A DNA stretch of 8,445 bases from Pseudomonadota bacterium (lineage in GTDB: Bacteria > Pseudomonadota > Gammaproteobacteria > Burkholderiales > Thiobacillaceae). Shown in pieces: positions 6,108 to 8,445 of the stretch. Positions within the stretch are counted from its first letter, which is position 1. Every line of letters begins with the position of its first letter. The notes below the pieces were generated by a model. The model searched no databases. It was given only the letters and a program-made list of their open reading frames with translations, and was not told the DNA's origin. The position numbers and the translations under genes are program-made. The DNA lies in the NCBI GenBank assembly GCA_030836725.1, contig JAUPLV010000090.1, positions 1-8,445 of the forward strand, written 5' to 3'.

Positions 6108-6999
6108 AAAGCGGCGTGATCGCGCCGACCAGCGCGCCCGCGGCGTCGGCGGTGGCATGCCCGCGGTCCCGACGCGGGTTGTACTCGACGATTTCCATCG
6201 CCGCAAAGGCCGGGTCGCCGCGCAGGCGCGACAGGGCCGCGACGAGTTCGGCGCGGCGCAGGCCGCCGGGCACCGGCGTGCCCACGCCCGGCTCCTCCTC
6301 GGGGTCGAGCGCATCGAGGTCGATGCTCACGCCGAAGCCGGCGGTGCCGCGCCGCACGATGGCGAGCGCCTCTTCGAATACTTCCGGCAACCCGCGCCGG
6401 CGGATTTCATCCATGTCGAACACGCGCACCCCCAGCCGGTGCAGCAGCGCGGCTTCGCCCGCCTCGAAACTGCGCACGCCGATCAGGCACACATGCTCGG
6501 GGCGCAGCTTGGCTTCCGGGCCGTCGATCGCGGTCAGCGCCGTCTCGCCGTGGCCGAGCAGAGCGGCGAGCGGCATGCCGTGAATCTGTCCGCTCGGCGT
6601 GGTGGCGAAAGTGTGGCTGTCCATGTGGGCGTCGATCCAGATCAGGCCGAGCGGCCCCCTGTCGGCCAGCGCGCGATGAATGCCGCTCCATGTGCCGATG
6701 GCGCAGGAATGGTCGCCGCCGACCACCAGCGGAAAATCGCCCGCCCGCAGAACGGCTTCCGTTTCGGCGGCCAGCCGGGAAGCGAGCGCCGCGACGGCGT
6801 GCAGCGGCGTGTCCTTCTGCGACCGCGGCACGCGCAGGATTGCGTCCCACTCCACGCGCTGCAGCGGGGAATCGTGGAACACCCGATAACGGCGCAGCGC
6901 CTCCGGCCCCTCGGCGCAGGCCGGGTCGGGCGCGCCGGCGCCGCTGGCGGCGCCGATGACGACGATGCCGCGCGGGACGGAGATGGGAACCGGCTTCAT
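6106..6999 (-). CDS. Arginase-family ureohydrolase
   Basis: This cytoplasmic binuclear manganese hydrolase has 297 residues, the usual arginase length. All metal ligands of the family are present: His97 in GGDHS, Asp123, His125 and Asp127 in DAHMDSH, Asp227 and Asp229 in SIDLDALDP. The general-acid His140 (SGQIHGMPL) and the late Glu272 (EYNP) are also kept. True arginases convert arginine to ornithine and urea, but substrate-contact positions differ here: His129 replaces human Asn130, Gln138 replaces Asn139 and Glu179 replaces Asp183. The substrate could therefore be arginine or another guanidino compound. I chose the ATG at 6999 because CAGGA lies seven bases upstream and family similarity begins there; a TTG at 7059 is less likely. 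The ATG overlaps the stop of a possible 43-codon ORF as ATGA, suggesting coupled translation. No ornithine or urease gene adjoins it. Confidence 0.85.
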   Translation of the reverse strand: MKPVPISVPRGIVVIGAASGAGAPDPACAEGPEALRRYRVFHDSPLQRVEWDAILRVPRSQKDTPLHAVAALASRLAAETEAVLRAGDFPLVVGGDHSCAIGTWSGIHRALADRGPLGLIWIDAHMDSHTFATTPSGQIHGMPLAALLGHGETALTAIDGPEAKLRPEHVCLIGVRSFEAGEAALLHRLGVRVFDMDEIRRRGLPEVFEEALAIVRRGTAGFGVSIDLDALDPEEEPGVGTPVPGGLRRAELVAALSRLRGDPAFAAMEIVEYNPRRDRGHATADAAGALVGAITPL

Positions 7000-7127
7000 G
7001 CCGACGTCCTGGGGATGGTCCGCACAAGCCGCCCCAACGCGCGGATTGAATGCCAGCAAGACTCCCGATGAGCGTGCAGGCGGATTTTGGGTGTTTTTTC
7101 GATGGCTTGACTCTCGATCCCGTTCAT
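6996..7127 (-). CDS. Possible 43-residue Arg-containing small protein or leader peptide
   Basis: This ATG-started ORF of 43 codons has a good ribosome site, GAGGA, nine bases before the ATG at 7127. Its TGA overlaps the arginase-like ATG as ATGA. The peptide begins MNGIESQAIEK, has one Cys and one Trp (ESCWHS, residues 22-27), and is basic in its second half, with Arg at residues 16, 21, 29, 33, 36 and 40. I recognise no family. The overlap and the ribosome site suggest translational coupling with the arginase-like gene. Arg codons ahead of an arginase hint at sensing of arginine supply, but nothing here proves expression. Alternatively it is untranslated leader that happens to be open. Confidence 0.35.
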   Translation of the reverse strand: MNGIESQAIEKTPKIRLHAHRESCWHSIRALGRLVRTIPRTSA

Positions 7128-7306
7128 TTTCTGGTGTCCTCGCCCGGCGACATGCCGTGCAGGGTTTTTTCCATGACCGGCCCGGACGGATTCCTACTCT
7201 TGTCCCCGTCCGTATTCAACATAGCCCCTTTCGGTCGAAAATAATGCTGATCATTCGATGACGACACGTGGGGCAATCGCATTTTTGTGTCGATGAATTC
7301 AAACAC
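7124..7306 (-). CDS. Doubtful 60-residue ORF
   Basis: This GTG-started frame of 60 codons has a TGA overlapping the ATG of the 43-codon ORF, again as ATGA. An internal ATG follows AAAGGGG with a short spacing and would give a 32-residue product beginning MLNTDGDKSRNPSG. The translation is hydrophilic, has no Cys, no membrane segment and no recognisable motif. The region is richer in A+T than the flanking genes. Position is the only argument for it, so it is listed as a weak candidate. Confidence 0.2.
   Translation of the reverse strand: MFEFIDTKMRLPHVSSSNDQHYFRPKGAMLNTDGDKSRNPSGPVMEKTLHGMSPGEDTRK
7183..7212. other. Inverted repeat in the arginase upstream region
   Basis: CGGACGG (7183-7189) and CCGTCCG (7206-7212) form a perfect 7 bp inverted repeat with a 16-nt loop, about 185 bp upstream of the arginase-like ATG. 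It could be an RNA structure in a long leader or an operator. No U-run follows it on either strand. Confidence 0.35.
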
Positions 7307-7313
7307 GGGCGGC

Positions 7314-7346
7314 TTGACACTCAGGCAGCTTAGCCCTCACCATAAC
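7314..7346 (+). promoter_or_regulatory. Possible promoter for the exported modular protein
   Basis: A perfect -35 hexamer TTGACA is at 7314-7319. The best following -10 candidates, CACCAT (7338-7343, 18 bp spacer) and CATAAC (7341-7346, 21 bp spacer), are poor. If it is used, the leader to the TTG at 7423 is about 70 nt. A 6 bp stem, CCCTGC (7346-7351) with GCAGGG (7383-7388), could form in that leader around an A+T-rich loop. I recognise no riboswitch class. Apart from this, 7307-7422 shows no gene. Confidence 0.3.
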
Positions 7347-7422
7347 CCTGCTCGAAGTATTGATTATTTTTATCTGCTCCGGGCAGGGGGATAAATCAGC
7401 CTTACATTATGAGAACTCTATT

Positions 7423-8445
7423 TTGAGCCAAGCCATAAGAAGAATAATCGCGTTCGCAGCCATGGCGCTGCTGTTCACCAGCCAGTGCGCCTTCGCTGAT
7501 TTTTTTGTTCTCATCGACTCCGACAATAACGCCACGACAGGGTGCACGTTCGCCCTGCCCACTGCCGGCACGGTGACCGGCCTAGAACACCGCCTGACGG
7601 CGACCGTATCGAATACCGTCCCTGCGCAAGTGACGCAGGTGACGTTGGAGAGCTGCGCCGGGGCTGCCTTTGCCGCGCCGGTCACCCTGCCGGGAACGCC
7701 CTACCCGGTGGGCTTGAACATCGGCGAAGCTGGGTCGGATGTCATTGAGCTGGCCGTCGCGAGAAATCTCATCCCCGCTTTCGCTCCCCTCTGGCGGCTG
7801 TATTTTGCCGGAGCGGACCAGGCAGGGGATGACCTGCTCGGCCTGAGCGGCATGGCCATTACCTTCGCTGTCCCGGGCGGCGACCCCGCGGCCATCCCCA
7901 TGTTGACGACATGGGGCCTGTTCGGGCTGATCGCGCTGGTTTTCCTTGCCACATTGCGCATGCGCGCGCGATTTCCATCGGGGGTGGCCAACGTTTTGCT
8001 GGTCGGGGTTTTTGTCAGTTTCGTTGCCTGGGCCGCGGGATTTGTCGCCGACGGGCAAATCAATGATTGGCAAGGCGCTGCCCCCGCCGGGACCGACTCC
8101 ATGGGCGACAGCCTCCCCGCGACGGACATCGTTGCCGGCTTTGCGGCCATCGAAGGTCCGAACCTGTTCTTCCGGATCGACGTTGCAAACAGTTCGAACT
8201 CGGCGCCCGCACTCGACCTCAACGGTCCCGCGGCGGGGATCGACTTCCCGGCCACCTTCATCGAGGGCGGTGGCGTCGTCGCCGCTGTGGACGATATCGA
8301 ACTGACCGTTGGCGATCCCGACACCCTCAGCTTGGCCTCCGCCACGGCGACGCTGACCAACCTGCTCGACGCCGGAGCGGAAACCCTGGCGGTTTCTGCC
8401 GCCACGCTCAGCCCGGCCACCCCGATCACGTCCAGCTACAACGCG
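7423..8445 (+). CDS. Exported modular protein with internal IPTL-CTERM-like segment (3' truncated)
   Basis: The frame stays open to the right edge; 341 residues are visible. The TTG at 7423 starts a clean signal peptide: RR at residues 6-7, a hydrophobic core, and cleavage after AFA at residue 25. No ATG in frame gives basic residues before the core; ATG 7462 would cut the signal in half. Residues 26-155 form an exported domain starting FFVLIDSDNNATTGC. Residues 158-182 (IPMLTTWGLFGL..., then RMRAR) match the IPTL-CTERM layout: motif, helix, basic cluster. A second hydrophobic stretch follows (188-209, ending in GFVADG). Next is a module with INDW (213-216) and NLFFRIDV (247-254), like secreted bacterial 'DW...GD...DI' domains, then from ~259 a cadherin-like repeat (DLNGPAAGIDFPATF, VGDPDTLSLASATATLTN). 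A surface or adhesin-like role is inference. Confidence 0.8.
   Translation, partial: MSQAIRRIIAFAAMALLFTSQCAFADFFVLIDSDNNATTGCTFALPTAGTVTGLEHRLTATVSNTVPAQVTQVTLESCAGAAFAAPVTLPGTPYPVGLNIGEAGSDVIELAVARNLIPAFAPLWRLYFAGADQAGDDLLGLSGMAITFAVPGGDPAAIPMLTTWGLFGLIALVFLATLRMRARFPSGVANVLLVGVFVSFVAWAAGFVADGQINDWQGAAPAGTDSMGDSLPATDIVAGFAAIEGPNLFFRIDVANSSNSAPALDLNGPAAGIDFPATFIEGGGVVAAVDDIELTVGDPDTLSLASATATLTNLLDAGAETLAVSAATLSPATPITSSYNA

Noticed and set aside
4737..6314. A 525-residue open frame on the minus strand, covering the thioredoxin-HEAT gene and the gloC gene
   Set aside because: Only the last 210 residues look like a protein. The upstream part is the antisense of gloC, is rich in Arg and Ala, and has no family similarity.
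6076..7071. 331-residue plus-strand open frame opposite the arginase-like gene
   Set aside because: It is fully antisense to a gene with all the family's metal ligands. Its composition (Arg, Ala, Gly, Gln, His rich) is that of a GC-rich shadow.
7050..7244. 64-residue plus-strand ORF in the arginase upstream region
   Set aside because: It has no ribosome site I could accept and no recognisable motif, and it lies opposite the better-placed small ORFs. Nothing supports it beyond being open.
7346..7388. Possible riboswitch in the leader of the exported protein
   Set aside because: Only one 6 bp stem with a 31-nt loop is visible, and no conserved aptamer core such as that of c-di-GMP riboswitches could be matched.
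7582..8429. Minus-strand open frames under the exported modular protein
   Set aside because: The plus frame has a signal peptide, the IPTL motif and repeat domains and stays open to the window edge. The minus frames show only low-complexity Pro/Ser/Ala sequence.

Overview
The window is GC-rich and densely coded, with features of a Gram-negative proteobacterium. These include periplasmic export signals, a cytochrome c4-type dihaem protein, an MltB-type murein hydrolase, a GloC/YcbL-type hydrolase and an IPTL-CTERM-like sorting segment. Together with two short palindromic elements of a kind scattered through many beta- and gammaproteobacterial genomes, this points to a free-living betaproteobacterium. 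That placement is inference; there is no rRNA or other lineage marker here.

Layout. Bases 1-1530 (+) are the 5'-truncated end of an AsnB-like amidotransferase that closely resembles the N-acetylglutaminylglutamine amide (NAGGN) osmolyte enzyme. After a ~91 bp inverted-repeat element comes an exported MltB-family lytic transglycosylase with a C-terminal peptidoglycan-binding domain (1655-2929, +). It converges on three leftward genes: a dihaem cytochrome c (2972-3646), an EamA/DMT-type permease (3747-4634) and a thioredoxin-like/HEAT-repeat fusion (4737-5369). A second palindromic repeat lies between the last two. Only 42 bp separate the fusion gene from the divergent gloC-like metallo-beta-lactamase-fold hydrolase (5412-6050, +). 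That gene converges on an arginase-family gene (6106-6999, -), which may be preceded by one or two tiny genes joined to it by ATGA overlaps (6996-7127 and 7124-7306). The last gene (7423-8445, +) runs off the right edge. It encodes the N-terminal 341 residues of a large exported modular protein in which an IPTL-CTERM-like segment lies inside the chain instead of at its end.

How the genes relate. This is mostly a mosaic of single-gene units with unrelated housekeeping or stress roles: osmoprotection, wall remodelling, electron transfer, methylglyoxal detoxification and arginine or guanidino-compound breakdown. I see no phage, IS, CRISPR, toxin-antitoxin or obvious defence system, and no tRNA or rRNA gene. 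The items most worth a second look are the internal IPTL-CTERM fusion, the Arg-containing small ORF coupled to the arginase-like gene, the non-canonical substrate-contact residues of that arginase, and the thioredoxin-HEAT fusion.
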